This document shows, piece by piece, positions 22,805-36,098 of a stretch of DNA of 64,000 bases; position 1 is the stretch's first letter, and the number at the start of each line of letters is the position of its first letter. The DNA lies in NCBI GenBank assembly GCA_963682175.1, contig OY821787.1, positions 25,212,501-25,276,500 on the forward strand, written 5' to 3'. This DNA is from Triglochin maritima. Lineage: Eukaryota; Streptophyta; Magnoliopsida; Alismatales; Juncaginaceae. The notes beneath the pieces are model-generated. The model was not told the DNA's origin, did not search any database, and saw only the letters and a list, made by a program, of their open reading frames with translations. The position numbers and the translations under genes are program-made.

Positions 22805-24597
22805 TGAAAGAAATGTGTTCTAAAAGTTTTACTTTTATATGTCAATTATTATGAATTGAATGTGCCAAAAAATTGTTCCTTGATTATGCTATTCGTCTTT
22901 TGGAAGTGTTAAGGAAGAAGCGTTTGATCCTTAACCGTAGAGCTCTAAAAGATAATGGTTTACATAAATCAAAAGTTATTCACAATCATGGTAATTAACA
23001 TGGAACATTAATAACCAAGATAAGATTGTCGTGTTGGTCATCGATTGTTGTAGCTCTACAAATAATTGACGACATGAGTATATAAAAGAGGAAAAATTAC
23101 TTTTATATATTGAATAGACCTAACAAGTAAAACATTATGGAATTGTGTTTCATGTCATTAATGTTTTACTGTGTCTTGGATCCTAAGATATGAGACTTAT
23201 GTCTTTTCACTCAAGAAGTGCTTAATTTGATTATTGTCAAAAGCTATCAACGAGTATAGTGATAAAAGCAATAGTTGGTTGAACATGACTTGTGCTGGAA
23301 AAGATAGCTAGTCAAACGATTATCGTTGCCCCTCTTAATTGAGTGATGATATTAGTGGGCCCCTTGATAAAGCAAAATTATAATGTGCACAATGTAACTT
23401 AGTTAAGTTACATAGTTATAATTAGCTTAAAGAGATCAAGAAATGAATATAATACAAAGGTGACACATTTCTACTTTGTATATATTCTTAATATCATGAG
23501 GCAAGGGACGGACACAAGTGGTGCACTTACGTTACTAAATGTATCGTGTTTTAGTTCGAGTGGAACAAAGACAAGTGTTTAAATTCATATGAGGTGTGTA
23601 TATTATGGGGTGTAATAATTTAATATTACATAAAATAATATATTACATAAGATATGAATTTGCTAAAACCCCCAAAAGATCAAATTTTGTTGTAAATAAA
23701 TCCAAAATTTGACAAAGGCAAAATCGGGGTCAAACACGGTAAACAGTTCAGGGTTCGGTCGACCGGGGTATCTTCGGATCGCTTCACCGAATGGGGAACG
23801 GATAATCACAATTCGTCGACCGAAGAGTAAGACGTTGTTCGTCCGAATTTTTCCAGAGAATTTTTCTCATGCGGATTCAGTCGACCGTCTAGCTCATGGT
23901 GCACCGAACACGTGTTAAAACTGAATGGTTCGGTTAACCGAGAAAAATTCTCGGTCAACCGAATAGTGCGATTTCTGCCTGAATTATTAAGAGATTAATT
24001 AGATCATGAGTGGATTAATTCCAGATTTCATTAAAACGTTTTAGAGGATGTTTATGTGGCAATTAGAGATAAATTTTAGGAGAAAATAAGCAAGAGATCA
24101 TGACTAAGGAATAGTTCTTGATAAGGATTTTTGTGAGCCTATAAAAGGACCCCTCCTCCTACTTGTTTATGTTAATGGAAAAATTCTCTCTCATTAATCT
24201 CTCCTCTAACGACCACGAAAATCTCTTATTAATTTTGAGTTTAGGAGATAAAAATCTCAGGAGCTCAAAGAGGGGTTATTAGCTAGATTCTAAGTCTTCT
24301 TAGAGATGGACTGGCTAGCTCATTTCTCTCTAATCTTGTTTAGAGTTTGGTGAATATTCGGAGGCAAATCGGTGGGCGATTCTACGGGCAACGCGACACC
24401 GGATCTTCGAAAAGGTTTTATAGAACCTTTTAGGTATGATCTTTTTTTGTGATTTATTTTAATATATGTAGGATTGCATGATATTAGAATAAACACAAAG
24501 TAATGTACATAAAAATCGTTGAAAATATGAAATCGATCTTGTATGTTGTATTAAAAAATTAAAAATATATACATAAATAGGGACACGAAATCCTACA
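22805..24597 (+). repeat. 5' LTR of copia 1
   Basis: It starts TGAAAGAAATG and ends AATCCTACA. A TATA box, TATAAAAG, is at 24140-24147. It contains several CGGTCGACCG/CGGTTAACCG palindromes (23755-23965). Confidence 0.92.
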
Positions 24598-24598
24598 G

Positions 24599-24610
24599 TG
24601 GTATCAGAGC
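24599..24610 (+). other. Primer-binding site, initiator tRNA-Met
   Basis: TGGTATCAGAGC, the standard Ty1/copia PBS, lies one base after the 5' LTR. Confidence 0.9.
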
Positions 24611-26072
24611 ATTTAGTTCATATTTTCAATGATTAGACTATATAATTAATTTTAGTTTACCATCTACAATCGAAACAATTCATGTTCTATGTCTTTTTCG
24701 AGTTTTCTGATAGTTTTGTTGATTTAATTCTAATTGATTCTTTTGATAGTTTTAAATATTTTGAAACACATCATGCGAATGTTAGAATTGAAATTTAGAC
24801 TTATGTCTAATTTATAGAATTTTCGTTTTTAATTAAATTATCATTTTATAAAGAATTCGACAAAACGAAAAAGGCAATGTTTTTCTTTCTTTAAAAAAAT
24901 TATTTTTGGAAATTGGATAAACAACGGTTCAAATATTTTGTAATTTGAACTATGGATGGATAAAATCAATTTAAAGGATTTCAAATGGTTTTAGAATTGT
25001 TTGATTTAGAGATACATGATAAACTAAATCGAGTAATTTATAGTATATGTACATGCGTTGCTCGAGTTCTCTAATGCAGGGATATGTGAGTTTGTATGTT
25101 CCGAAGAAGCCATGTGTGAATGAATGAATGAATGAATGTGTATATTATTATTCAATCACAGGGGCTTATGTAAATGTGAAAGCCAAATTTCGATTTCTAT
25201 GTATATGCTTGCATATGAGAGGATGTTTACATAGGACTTGCACTAGACAATTTTTATAAAATTGTGAGATGCATGTTTATATTTTTGCAATATCAACATC
25301 CATGGTGCAAGAGGAAGACGCTGAAGAAGCGCGAGGATCAAGGACGCGGGAACATATAAACTCACACAATGTGTGTGTGAATGAATTTTGTTATGTTTGT
25401 GTGCTTGATATATATGTGATTGTATGGATGAATGTTAGGATGTGTATAGATGATAAATATGCATGATCACCTAAATTCTAAAATCACATGTAAATGTTTA
25501 AATTGTCCAACCAAAAATTAAGAGTATTTTTCTTTCTTATTTCATCCACTAGCAGTCATCGATCGAGGGATATTCTGCTCGCCCTTAGCGGAAGATAGCT
25601 TCCTCCATCTTTGGGAATAGTGGGAGATAAGGTTGTCTATTGTTGTGCCATGAATAGATGTACGAGGTGCGATTCAACCTTAGTGGACACCAAGTATATT
25701 TGTTTGTGAATACAATGGATAAATGTATCTCGTATCAAATGAAATAAGTTTTCTTAACAAGACATGGAGCCCTAGCTTTGTTTTGAGAAAGGGAGTTTTT
25801 CTTACGAGTATTGGTCAAATTCTCTCTTAATTAAAATGGCAAGAGTCATAAGAGTTTGAAAATGCAAATGTTGCGATATTTCGAAATGGTTGTGATTAGA
25901 AAAATATTTTCTTACCTTGATTTTATAATATATCTGATAACCCTTAGCTAGTTTATATTATAATTGATAGAATCTTGAATTACTGCATTTATGGACAAAT
26001 TTTGATTTGTGGTATTGATTTTTTTTAAAACATAAAATTGTCAGTAAATCTCATACAATTTATTTTGTAGAA

Positions 26073-29000
26073 ATGTCGAATATTCAATCTATTGTGTGAT
26101 ATATGATTGAAAAACATCCTTTGGCAAATGATGGCTCAAATTTCATAAGCTAGCAACTCAAGCTCAATATCGTGTTGAAGTTTGAGAAACTATCTCATAT
26201 TTTGGATGGTAAAATTCCAAAATTAAATGAGAAGGGAACCGATAGCGAGAGAGAGGCAAAAGCCAAGTGGGAAGACCAAGAGAACCAGGTTCACGGTCTA
26301 ATGTTGACCTCCATGGGTGACTCGCTTCAAGCGAAATACTTGGATTCAAAACCCAAGAAGACCATGGAAGCTTTAACAAAGATGTTCATGGATAGTCCTA
26401 GAAAAGAGCGCTATAAGACCACCATTGCACTTACAAGGTGCCACATGGCGGAGGGAACATCGGTATCCATGCATTTTCTCACGAAGCAAGGATACCTTGA
26501 GAAGTTGTCGAAGCTCTCTTCCACGATGCCCGATGACATTGCGGAAGATTTGATTCTTGGCTCTCTAGCCCCGTCCTACAAGGACTTCATTATGCATTAT
26601 CATGTGAGTGAGAAAGGGGTGAGTCTTGAGGAACTTCACAACACTCTCAAAACGACTGAGGTTGACATGGGCAAGGGTCGGGACAAGCACGTCCTAGCCG
26701 TCCATGGAGGGAGCAAGAAGATCACCAAAGGTAAAGACAAATTCACCAAAAATACGTCATCAAGAGCAAGGGAGTAGGAGGTGCTCGTGGGAGCACCTCA
26801 AGGGGGAATTCTTCGAAATCTCCGACTCCAAACACGTAGTACTTTCACTGCGGTGAAAAGGGACACATCTGGCCAAAGTGCCCCAAGTACAAGGAAGACC
26901 TTGACAATGGAGTGATTGAACGTAAGCGCCCCAAAAGGGCCAAAGGTATATTTGTTATTGAGATAAATTTAGTCACCTCTGTCCATGATTGGGTAATTGA
27001 TACCGGATCTTGTGCTCACATAATTTCTAATGTGCATCTACTAAAGGATGGGAAGGAACTCGTGAAGAACGAGATGATTTTGAAGGTCGGAAATGGTGCG
27101 AGCGTTGCTGCGATTGCACAAGGTTCTGTGGAGCTTCAATTATCTAGTGGTTTAAATTTATATTTAAAAATGTTTATTATGTGCCTTCGATTAGCAAGAA
27201 TATTATTTCTGCATCATGTTTGGATATGGATAATTTCAATATAAATATTTCAAAGTGTTGCTTGTCTATATCGAAGAATGGTATTTTCTATGCAAATGCA
27301 TTCGTGAGGAATTGTATCTATTTGCTTGAATTGAATAATAAACAAATATTAAACATCAATAACAAAAAGCTTAAAACTACTCACGTGAATGATACACTCT
27401 TGTGGCACTATCGTCTTGGTCACATAAATGAAAAACGCATCAAGAAATTGCAAGAAGCTAACCTTCTTGGTCAACTTGATTTTAAATCATTGGAGACGTG
27501 CGAACCTTGCCTAATGGGAAAAATGACCAAGAGGCCTTTCAAGAAGAAAGGACCGAGAGCGAATGACTTGTTGGATTTGATACATTCTGATGTATGTGGT
27601 CCGATGAGTACTAGTGCAAGAGACGGTTTTAGGTACTTCATTACGTTCACGGATGACTATAGTCGTTATGACTATATTTATCTAATGAGAAACAAAAGTG
27701 AATCCTTTGACAAGTTCAATGAATTCGAGAATGAAGTAGAGAACCAACTCAACAATAAAATCAAGTCTCTACGAACGGATCGTGGAGGTGAATACTTAAG
27801 TACCAAATTTGACTCATTCCTAAAGGAGTGTGGTATTGGACCACAACTCACCCCTCCCGGTACACCTCAGTAGAATGGGGTATATGAAAGGAGGAATACG
27901 ACATTGCTCAACATGGTTTGATCAATGATGAGTCAAAATGAATTGCCACTTTACTTTTGGAGTTATGCACTAGAAGCTGCGGCTTACACACTAAATAATG
28001 TTCCATCCAAATCCGTGGAGAAAACGTCTTATGAGCTATGGAGTGGTAAAACACCTAAGCTCAATTTTCTCTAGATTTGGGGTTGTGAGGTCTACGTCAA
28101 GAAATTGATGTCGACCAAACTTCAACCAAAAGCAGATAAGTGTTTCTTTATAGGTTATCCTCGTGAGACAAGAGGATACTACTTTTGGCATATAACCTCC
28201 AATCGAGTGATTGTAGAGAGGGATGTCGTATTTCTAGAAAAGAAATTTCTGGAAAGAATAAAAAGTAGTGGGAGTAGAGTTGTGCTTGAGGAGACTCAAG
28301 ATATTCTACAAGATCATGATATGAATGGTGACATTCAAGATCATGAAGGCCCAACCGAGGTTCCTTTGGTTAGTGGGAGCGCGAGTGAGAGACCCTCGCA
28401 AGAAATTGTGAGAGAAAGTCATTCTTCCCCACCTAGTGTACATTTGAGAATCGAACACGAACCAATTCCACAAGATATTGTGGAAGAAGTTCGAGAGGTA
28501 CACGTAGAACCAAAAGAACTTAGAAGGTCAACGAGGGAAAGGAAGAAACCCGATATGTATTTGGGACTTCATGAGATCATGGTACTAGATACCGATGATC
28601 TCTCGATCTTTCAAGAAGCAATGGAAATAAAGGACTCCAAACTATGGTTTAAGGCCATGGAATCCGAAATAGAATCCATTTATGATAATCAAGTGTGGAA
28701 CTTGGTTGACCTTCCTCAAGGGAAAATGGTCATTCAAAATAAATGGGTTTTCAAGAGGAAGATGAACATGGATGGGAACTTGACAACCTACAAAGCGAGG
28801 CTTGAAGCAAAAGGTTTCACTCAAGTTCAAAGAATTGACTATGATGAAACTTTTTCACCAGTTGCCATGTTCAAGTCTATTCGGATTATGCTCACTATTG
28901 TCGTATTTCATGATTATGAGATATGGCAAATGGATGTCAAAACGGTGTTCCTTAATGGGAACATGGAGGAGGATGTGTACAAGGTACAACCTCAAGGTTT

Positions 29001-29971
29001 TGAAGATCCAAAGAATAGCGAAAAAGTATGCAAGCTTCAAAGATCCATTTATGGATTGAAGCAAGCATCAAGGAGTTGGAACAAACGCTTTGATGAAGAA
29101 GTCAAAAAGATTCACTTCGTCCAAAGTAAGGAAGAGCATTGTATATACAAGAAGGTTAGTGGGAGCCACATAGTGTTCTTGATCTTATATGTCGATGACA
29201 TACTCCTCATGGGAAATCATATACCTTTGCTTGAGCAAACGAGAAATTCATTGAAATCTGCATTCTCGATGAAAGATATGGGTGAGACTCAATACATGTT
29301 GGGAATCAAGATATATAGAGATAGATCCCGTAGACTCATTGGCCTAAGTCAACGTACATACATTGACAAAGTCTTGGAAAGGTTCAGCATGAACAACTCC
29401 AAAAAGGGCAATGTGCCAATGAGTATGGGTGTGCAACTCAAGAAGCCTCAACGTGCTGAATCACGTAAAGACTTGGAGTACATGAAAGATATCTCTTATG
29501 CTTCGGCAATTGGATCGATCATGTACACGATGACTTGCACAATACATGATGTCTCGTATGCTCTAAGCGTGACAAGTCGTCACCAATCCAACGTAGGTCC
29601 TGTGCATTGGATAGCGGTCAAGAATATTCTGAGGTGCCTTAACCGGACCAAAGAAAAGTTTCTTGCTTATGGAGGACAAAGAGTTAATAGTCGAGGGCTA
29701 TTCAGATGTGAGTTTCATGAGTGATCCCGACGATAGGAGGTCGCAATAATGATATGTCATCATTCTGGAAGGTGGAGTCATGAGCTAGCGTAGTTGGAGT
29801 CAAATCACTACGGCTGTCTCAACCATCGACGAAGGCAAAATAAATTTATTATGGGTGGACACAAACAACAAAACAGCTGATCCATTCAACAAACCCTTAT
29901 CCCAAGCCAAGGACGAAATGCATTTCGAGTCCATGGGTCTGAGGAACCATGTGGATTGGCTTGATGAGTGA
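26073..29971 (+). pseudogene. Copia 1 gag-pol polyprotein, inactivated
   Basis: Gag starts at 26073 (MSNIQSIV) and has two early in-frame stops. The zinc knuckle YFHCGEKGHIWPKC (near 26850) has lost its first Cys to Tyr. The protease site is WVIDTGSCAHI (near 26991). Integrase begins in the frame from 27181 with HYRLGHINEKRIKKL and CEPCLMGK, then HSDVCGP, TDDYSRY and TDRGGEY. Several stops follow (27871, 27919, 28072). Reverse transcriptase in 28105-29724 has YKARLEAKGF, the MDVK block and the catalytic LILYVDDILL. RNase H starts near 29698 but is interrupted: the DDRRSQ motif is kept, about 200 bp of the domain is deleted, and only the C-terminal tail (ADPFNKPLSQAKDEMHFE) follows. It is dead in cis. 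Confidence 0.88.
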
Positions 29972-30052
29972 TTAGATAGGGTTACCCTAGTTATTATTGT
30001 TTTATACATTGAGAATGTATGTGGAAGAAAACTTTGATAACAAGTGGGATAT

Positions 30053-32083
30053 TGAAATAAATGTGTTCTAAAAGTTTTACTTTTATATGTCAATTATTAT
30101 GAATTGAATGTGCAAACATTTTGTTCCTTGATTATGATATTCGTCTTTTGGAAGTGTTAAGGAAGAGACGTTTGGTCCTTAACCGTAGAGCTCTAAAAGA
30201 TAATAGTTTACATAAATCAAAAGTTATTCACAATCATGGTAATTAACATGGAACATTAATCACCGAGATAAGATTGTCGTGTTGGTCATCGATTGTTGTA
30301 ACTCTACAAATAATTGACGACACAAGTATATAAAAGAGGAAAAAATTACTTTTTTATATTGAATAGACCTAACAAGTAAAACATTTTGGAATTGTGTTTC
30401 ATGTCATTAATGTTTTACTGTGTCATGGATTCTAAGATATGAGACTTATGTCTTTTCACTCAAGAAGTGCTTAATTTGATTATTGCCAAAAACTATCAAT
30501 GAGTATAATGATAAAAGCAATAGTTGGTTGAACATGACTTGTGCTGGAAAAGATAGCTAGTCAAACGATTATCGTTGCCCTTCTTAATTGAGTGATGATA
30601 TTAGTGGGCCCCTTGATAAAGTAAAATTATAATGTGCACAATGTAACTTGAGTTGAGTTACATAGTTATAATTAGCTTAAAGAGATCAAGAAATGAATAT
30701 AATACAAAGGTGACACATTTCTACTTTGTATATATTCTTAATATCATGAGGCAAGGGACGGACACAAGTGGTGCACTTACGTTACTAAATGGATCGTGTT
30801 TTAGTTCGAGTGGAACAAAGACATCTATGCTAATTGGGTAACTATAATGTGTAGCTAGATACCACTTATAGTTTGAGATATTAATTGTTTAATGTCGCTG
30901 CCAATTTAGCTTAGATCCTCCTATAGGTCACACCACAAAATTTGGAAACAAGAAACTTGATTTTCAGTTCATATGATGTGTCGGGTTTCATGTGAAAAAG
31001 GGACACATGTGGTTAGCGAATAAAATCAATATGTCATGAGAATTGACATAATTAGAATCATAATAAATTCATATGAGGTGTGTATATTATGGGGTGTAAT
31101 AATTTAATATTATATAAGATAATATATTAAATAAGATATGAATTTGCTAAAAACCCCAAAAGATCAAATTTTGTTGGAAATAAATCCAAAATTTGACAAA
31201 GGCAAAATCAGGGTCAAACACGGTAAACCGTTCAGGGTTCGGTCGACCGGGGTATCTTCGGATCGGTTAACTGAATGGGGAACAAGTAATAACAATTGGT
31301 CGACCGAAGAGAAGACGTGGTTCGTCCGAATTTTTCCAGAGATTTTTTCTCATGCGGATTCGGTCAACCGTCTAGCTCTCGGTGCACCGAACACGTGTTA
31401 AAACTGAATGGTTCGGTTAACCGAGAAAAATTCTCGGTTAACCGAACAGTGCGATTTCTGACTGAATTATTAAGAGATTAATTAGATCATGTGTGGATTA
31501 ATTCCAGATTTAATTAAAACATTTTAGAGGATGCTTATGTGTTAAATAGAGATTAATTTTAGGAGAGAATAAGCAAGGGATCATGACTAAGGAATAGTTC
31601 TTGATAAAGATATTTTGGGAGCCTATAAAAGGACCACTCCTCCTACTTGTTTATGTTAATGCAAAAATTCTCTCTCTCATTAATCTCTCCTTTAACCACC
31701 ATGAAAATCTCTTATTAATTTTGAGTTTAGGAGATAGAAATCTCAGGAGCTCAAAGAGGGGTTATTAGCTAGATTCTAAGCCTTATTAGAGATTGATTGA
31801 CTAGGTCCTTTCTCTCTAATCTTGTTTAGAGTTTGGTGAACACTCGGAGGCAAATCGGTGGACGATTCTACGGGCAACGCCACTCCGGATCTTCGAAAAG
31901 GTTTTAGGTAACCTTTTAGGTATGATCTCTCTTTGTGATTTATTTTAATATATGTAGGATTGCATGATATTAGAATAAACACAAAGTAATGTACATAAAA
32001 ATCGTTGAAAATATGAAATCGATCTTGTATGTTGTATTAGAAAATTTAAAATATATACATACATAGGGACATAAAATCCTACA
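30053..32083 (+). repeat. 3' LTR of copia 1
   Basis: This 2031-bp LTR is preceded by a purine-rich AAGTGGGAT (polypurine tract). The TATA box TATAAAAG is at 31624-31631. It holds a perfect 17-bp-arm hairpin (31411-31447). Confidence 0.92.
31411..31447. repeat. Perfect hairpin in the copia LTR
   Basis: GTTCGGTTAACCGAGAA (31411-31427) is followed by AAA and its exact reverse complement (31431-31447). The 5' LTR has the same structure with point changes (23929-23966). Confidence 0.9.
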
Positions 32084-32414
32084 AATTTTTTGTCTACTTT
32101 CGTCGCATCAAAGAACACCGACGTCATATGTAGTGGGTGTCTGTTACACCGACTAATACGTACTCCGATGGTTGTACACCTACACCGACGGATAACTGCC
32201 ATCAGCGATATATATTAGTACGCTACATTGACAGATATGTACTGTCTATGTACATCTACTAACAAACGTCAGCACTTTGTTCGACGGATACATGTTGTTG
32301 GTGAATGGATATAACTAAACGTCAAAACCTACATTGACATATCCTTGTTCGTCATTGTAAGTCTTGTCCAGATCCCAAAAGAGCGTATTTGCTCTTTCGA
32401 TTCAGGTTTTCCCT

Positions 32415-32500
32415 GTTCATTCCTCAAACATTCATACACATCCAATTCAATCATCATTGAACAACATTCATACACATCCAATTCAATTATCATTCAACAA
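32415..32500. repeat. Short tandem repeat, two copies
   Basis: CATTCATACACATCCAATTC occurs twice with a period of about 37 bp. Confidence 0.7.
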
Positions 32501-32689
32501 ACTTTCTTACATATCTAAACATCTTAACACAAGAAGAGTCATATATATTGATTCGTCTAAAAACAATTCAAACACAGAATTTGTAATTTCATTAAAATTA
32601 CCATTTGAATTCACTAAGTACTAAAACAAAGTTTAACAGTAACAACAGACAGAAAACATAAAACACTAAATTGCAAACCTCCCGTGTCG

Positions 32690-33560
32690 GCTTCACCTGA
32701 TGGATCATCGTCGTTATCTCAACTTGGCAGCGGAGGTGGCGTGCAAAAATCCTGCACGAATAAATTATTATACATTAAGTCACTTAAAACATTATAATGC
32801 ATATAAAATAACTTAGAAATTATAATACATTTTATTAAATTAGAAATATAATACCTCAGGATTAAAACCCCCCATCTCTATCAAAAACTTGACCATCAAC
32901 TGCATGCTTGCGAGCTCGTTTTCGTCTTTGCCAACTTGCTTCCCATCACTTCCTTGCCTTTCTCAACCTGCACTTTGGCATCACTCTCTGTTTGGGATGG
33001 TGTCCCGTGCGGTCTGTACATGTGAGTCAGGGTGACGAGACTCAAGTATATCCTCACATGTTCGTGCCCGTCGTCGAGAAGTGTCTCGATCGGTTCATGG
33101 GCGTCACCCGTCATATTGATAGAGCCTTGAGAGCTTGCCTCACCCGGTCCTCACAAAGCCTCCAATTGTTCCTAAAAGAAGAAAATATTATCAATTCACA
33201 AATGAATGTATCAAACAACATTACGTAATTGAAAACTAATAATAATCTTAAACTTACAATACCGGCCACAACTTCAGGGAGTTTCTTGTCATGAAGTCTG
33301 ATGTACATATCTATACGACGAGGCTCAGGAGTGTCTGAGTTTTCTGCAATCTGCCATACCATTGAAAAAAATAATCATTTCAGTTTATATTAAAAAATTA
33401 ATGAATCTATTAGAATTTAAAAAATAAATAATATCTCACTATTTTCTCCATGTGTCGCACCACTGATTTGGTACATAACTAATGTTTTATTACTAAATTC
33501 ACCTGATATTTCTTATACGTCTCGCTCTTCTTCTGCATCACCAATAAACCAATTAACTGG
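32690..33560 (-). pseudogene. En/Spm-type (TnpA-like) gene remnant
   Basis: Minus-strand pieces with plausible introns are seen. An upstream piece has MQKKSETYKKYQ (near 33510-33545). A middle piece has RRIDMYIRLHDKKLPEVV (about 33258-33320). A third has the WRLCEDRVRQ and EPIETLLDD stretches (32896-33170). The last is a C-terminal DFCTPPPLPS ending at a TGA near 32718. Pro-rich ends and I-D-x-Y-x-x-x-H-x-K-K blocks are familiar from plant Ptta/En/Spm proteins. The match is from memory of the family only. The context, inside a CACTA element, supports it. Confidence 0.4.
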
Positions 33561-33589
33561 AAAACAAGAAATATAATTTTATATTTTAT

Positions 33590-33930
33590 ATGATGTATTA
33601 AGTTTCATGTGTTATGAAATAATATAATGTGGTAAGATAATAAAATCAATATGTCGTGAAAACGACATGGTTAGAATAATAAATAAATTCGTATGAGATG
33701 TATATATTATGGGGTATAATGTTTTGACATTATATATGATAATATATTACATGATACAATGTGATCTACAACATTATAACATATGAATTTGTTAAAACCC
33801 CAAATTCCAAATTTTGTTGGATATTAATAAAAAAATTGGTGGAGTCAAAAATAGTGAAAAATAGTCCAACCGTTTGACCAAGTTTTTGCATAGAAAAAAT
33901 GTATCAAGACAATAAGTAAAAATCGAAGGG
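33590..33930 (+). repeat. Copia 1-family LTR fragment
   Basis: This resembles 31015-31200 of the copia 1 LTR (AAAATCAATATGTC, TATTATGGGG, GAATTTG-TAAAACCCC) with many substitutions. It is cut off by the next LTR copy. Confidence 0.7.
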
Positions 33931-36098
33931 AATGTGTTCTAAAAGTTTACTTTTATATGTCAGTTATTATGAATTGGATGTGCAAACATTTTGTTCCTTG
34001 ATTAATGTATTCGTCTTTTGGAAGAGTTAAGGAGGAGGCTCTTGGTCCTTAACCGTAGAGCTCTAAAAGATAATGGTTTACATAAATGAAAAGTTATTCA
34101 CAATCATGGTAATTGACATGGAACATTAATTATCGAGATAAGATTGTTGTGTTGGTTAAAGAATATTGTAACTCTACAAATATTTAACGACACGAGTATA
34201 TAAAAGAGGAAAATAGTTACTTTTATATATTGGATAGACCTAGCAAGTGAAACATTATGGAATTGTGTTATGTGTCATTAATGTGTTATTGTGTCTTGAA
34301 TCCTAAGTTAAGAGACTTATATCTTTTCACGTCAAGAGTGTTTAATTTGATTATTGTCAAAATCTGTCATTGAGTATAGTGATAAAGAAAATAATTGGTT
34401 AAACATGACTTATGCTGGAGTAGATAGTTCGTCAAAAGATTATCATTGTCCCTCTTTACTTGAGCGAAATTATAATATGCACAATGTGACTTGTGTCAAG
34501 TTACATATTTTTAATTAGCTTAAGAGATTAAGAAATGAATACCTAATACAAAGATGACGCATTTCTACTTTGTATAATATTCTTAATATCATGAGGCAAG
34601 AGATGGACACAAGTGATGCCCTTACATCACTAAATGGATCGTGTTTAGTTCGACTGAACAAAGACATCTATGTTAATTTGGTAATTATAATCTGTAGCTA
34701 GATACCGCTTATAGTTTATGATATTAAGTGTTTTATATCGTTGTCAATTGACTTAGATCCTCTTATAGGTCACACCACAAAATTGGGAAACAAGAAGGTT
34801 GATTTTATATTCATATGATGTATCGAAGTTCGTGTGAAATAGTAAATATGTGGTGAATCGATAAAATCAATGTGTCATGAAAATGACATAATTAGAATGA
34901 TTTATAAGTTCATATGAGATGTATGTATTATGGGGTGTGATGTTTTGACATTACATATGATAATATATCACATGATATGTGAATTTTCTAAAAACCCCAA
35001 AGATCAAATTTTGTTGGCTGTTAATCAAAAATTCGATAAAGGCATAAATCAGACAAAACGCTTGAACGTTTTTTGGACCGGTCGACTGGAAATTTGTTGT
35101 GTGTGTGAACGATCGACCATATGGATATGTTCGGTCGACCAAAAACTTCAAGGAGCTTCCGCGAACTCTTCTTGGTAGTGATCGGTCGACCGGGTGAAAA
35201 TCGTGGTTCGACCGATGATTAATGGGAACTTCTCCTGGAAATAGTCGGTCGACCGATTTAAAGTGCAGTCCGACCGAAAACTTCGAGTGCCTTTTTTCAA
35301 TGTCTTTCTAGTGTAGAAACGGTCGACCGTTTGGGCATGTTTGTTCGACCGAAAAATCGCAGTAGCTTTGGTAACGTGTGATGGGTGCCCGCTCAGTTTC
35401 ATGGTCCAACTGAAACCACAAAATGTTGCCAATCCGTCGACCGATTGGTTAATTTCGGTTGACCGGTGGACACGATTTTGCCAGAATTATTAAGAGTTTA
35501 TTGTTGATCATGGGTTGGATTTATTCCAATTGTGGTCAAACGTAAATGAAGGTGATCATGTGTTATTTTGTGATTAGTTTAAGGAAAAGAGAAACAAGAG
35601 ATCACGGGTAAGTGGATTACTCATGATTTGAGTGTTGGGAGAGTCTATAAATAGGTCTCGTCTTCCTACTTGTTTAATTAATGCAAAAATTCTCTGTCTC
35701 CCTAACCTCCCTACTAATCCATCCGGATTTCTCTTAATTATTCAAGCTTTTGGAGATTAAATTCGAAGAGAGCTTTAGAGGGTATATTAGCTAGATTCTG
35801 ACTTTGATTTAGGGATTGAAATGACTAGCTCATTTTCTCTTTAATCTTGTTTAGAGTTTGGTGAACACTCGGAGGCGAATCGGCAGACGATTCAACGGAC
35901 AACGCAACTCTGGATCTTCATAATGGTTTTAGAGAACCTTTGTGTATGATCTCCTTCTATTTATTTTGATATATATGTATATTAAATGATATTAGAATAA
36001 ATATAAAACTATGTACATGAAATCGTCGATAATATGGAAATCGATCTTGTATGCATATATATAAATTTAAAATTATATACATGCATGGGATAATCCTG
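33931..36098 (+). repeat. Diverged copia 1-family solo LTR
   Basis: It matches the copia 1 LTR from AATGTGTTCTAAAAG to the AATCCT end, with TATAAATAGG at about 35646. No PBS or internal sequence follows. GAAGG occurs just before (about 33926-33930) and just after (36097-36101) and may be a target duplication, though the terminal bases are degraded. A dense array of CGGTCGACCG-type palindromes lies at 35076-35465. Confidence 0.7.

Larger units (their letters stand above)
22805..32083 (+). mobile_element. Ty1/copia retrotransposon 1, complete with target duplication
   Basis: LTRs are 22805-24597 and 30053-32083. The target duplication AATTT is exact (22800-22804 and 32084-32088). The PBS complementary to initiator tRNA-Met abuts the 5' LTR, and a degenerate gag-pol (26073-29971) lies between. 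The long LTRs and long leader (about 1.5 kb) suggest the Tork/Angela group, but this is uncertain. The 5' LTR has lost about 240 bp that the 3' LTR keeps (around 30822-31060). By eye there are about 15 differences in the first 330 aligned LTR bases, so this is an older insertion than the copia in the second P450. Confidence 0.93.
22613..33590 (-). mobile_element. CACTA transposon 2, split by a copia element
   Basis: CACTACAACAAATAGGG at 22613 is a CACTA terminal repeat, inserted in the TNP2 gene of CACTA 1 next to AAC. Subterminal motifs (GTCGGTG or CACCGAC) occur both at 22680-22750 and at 32108-32190, on either side of the copia element, which shows the two parts belong together. A minus-strand En/Spm-type gene remnant follows at 32690-33560, so the end at 22613 would be the 3' end. 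The other end appears cut by LTR fragments near 33590. Confidence 0.65.

Noticed and set aside
24981..26070. Possible extra gene in the copia 1 leader (25269-25466)
   Set aside because: Low-complexity AT-rich leader with a short GAAT microsatellite near 25116; no homology recognised.
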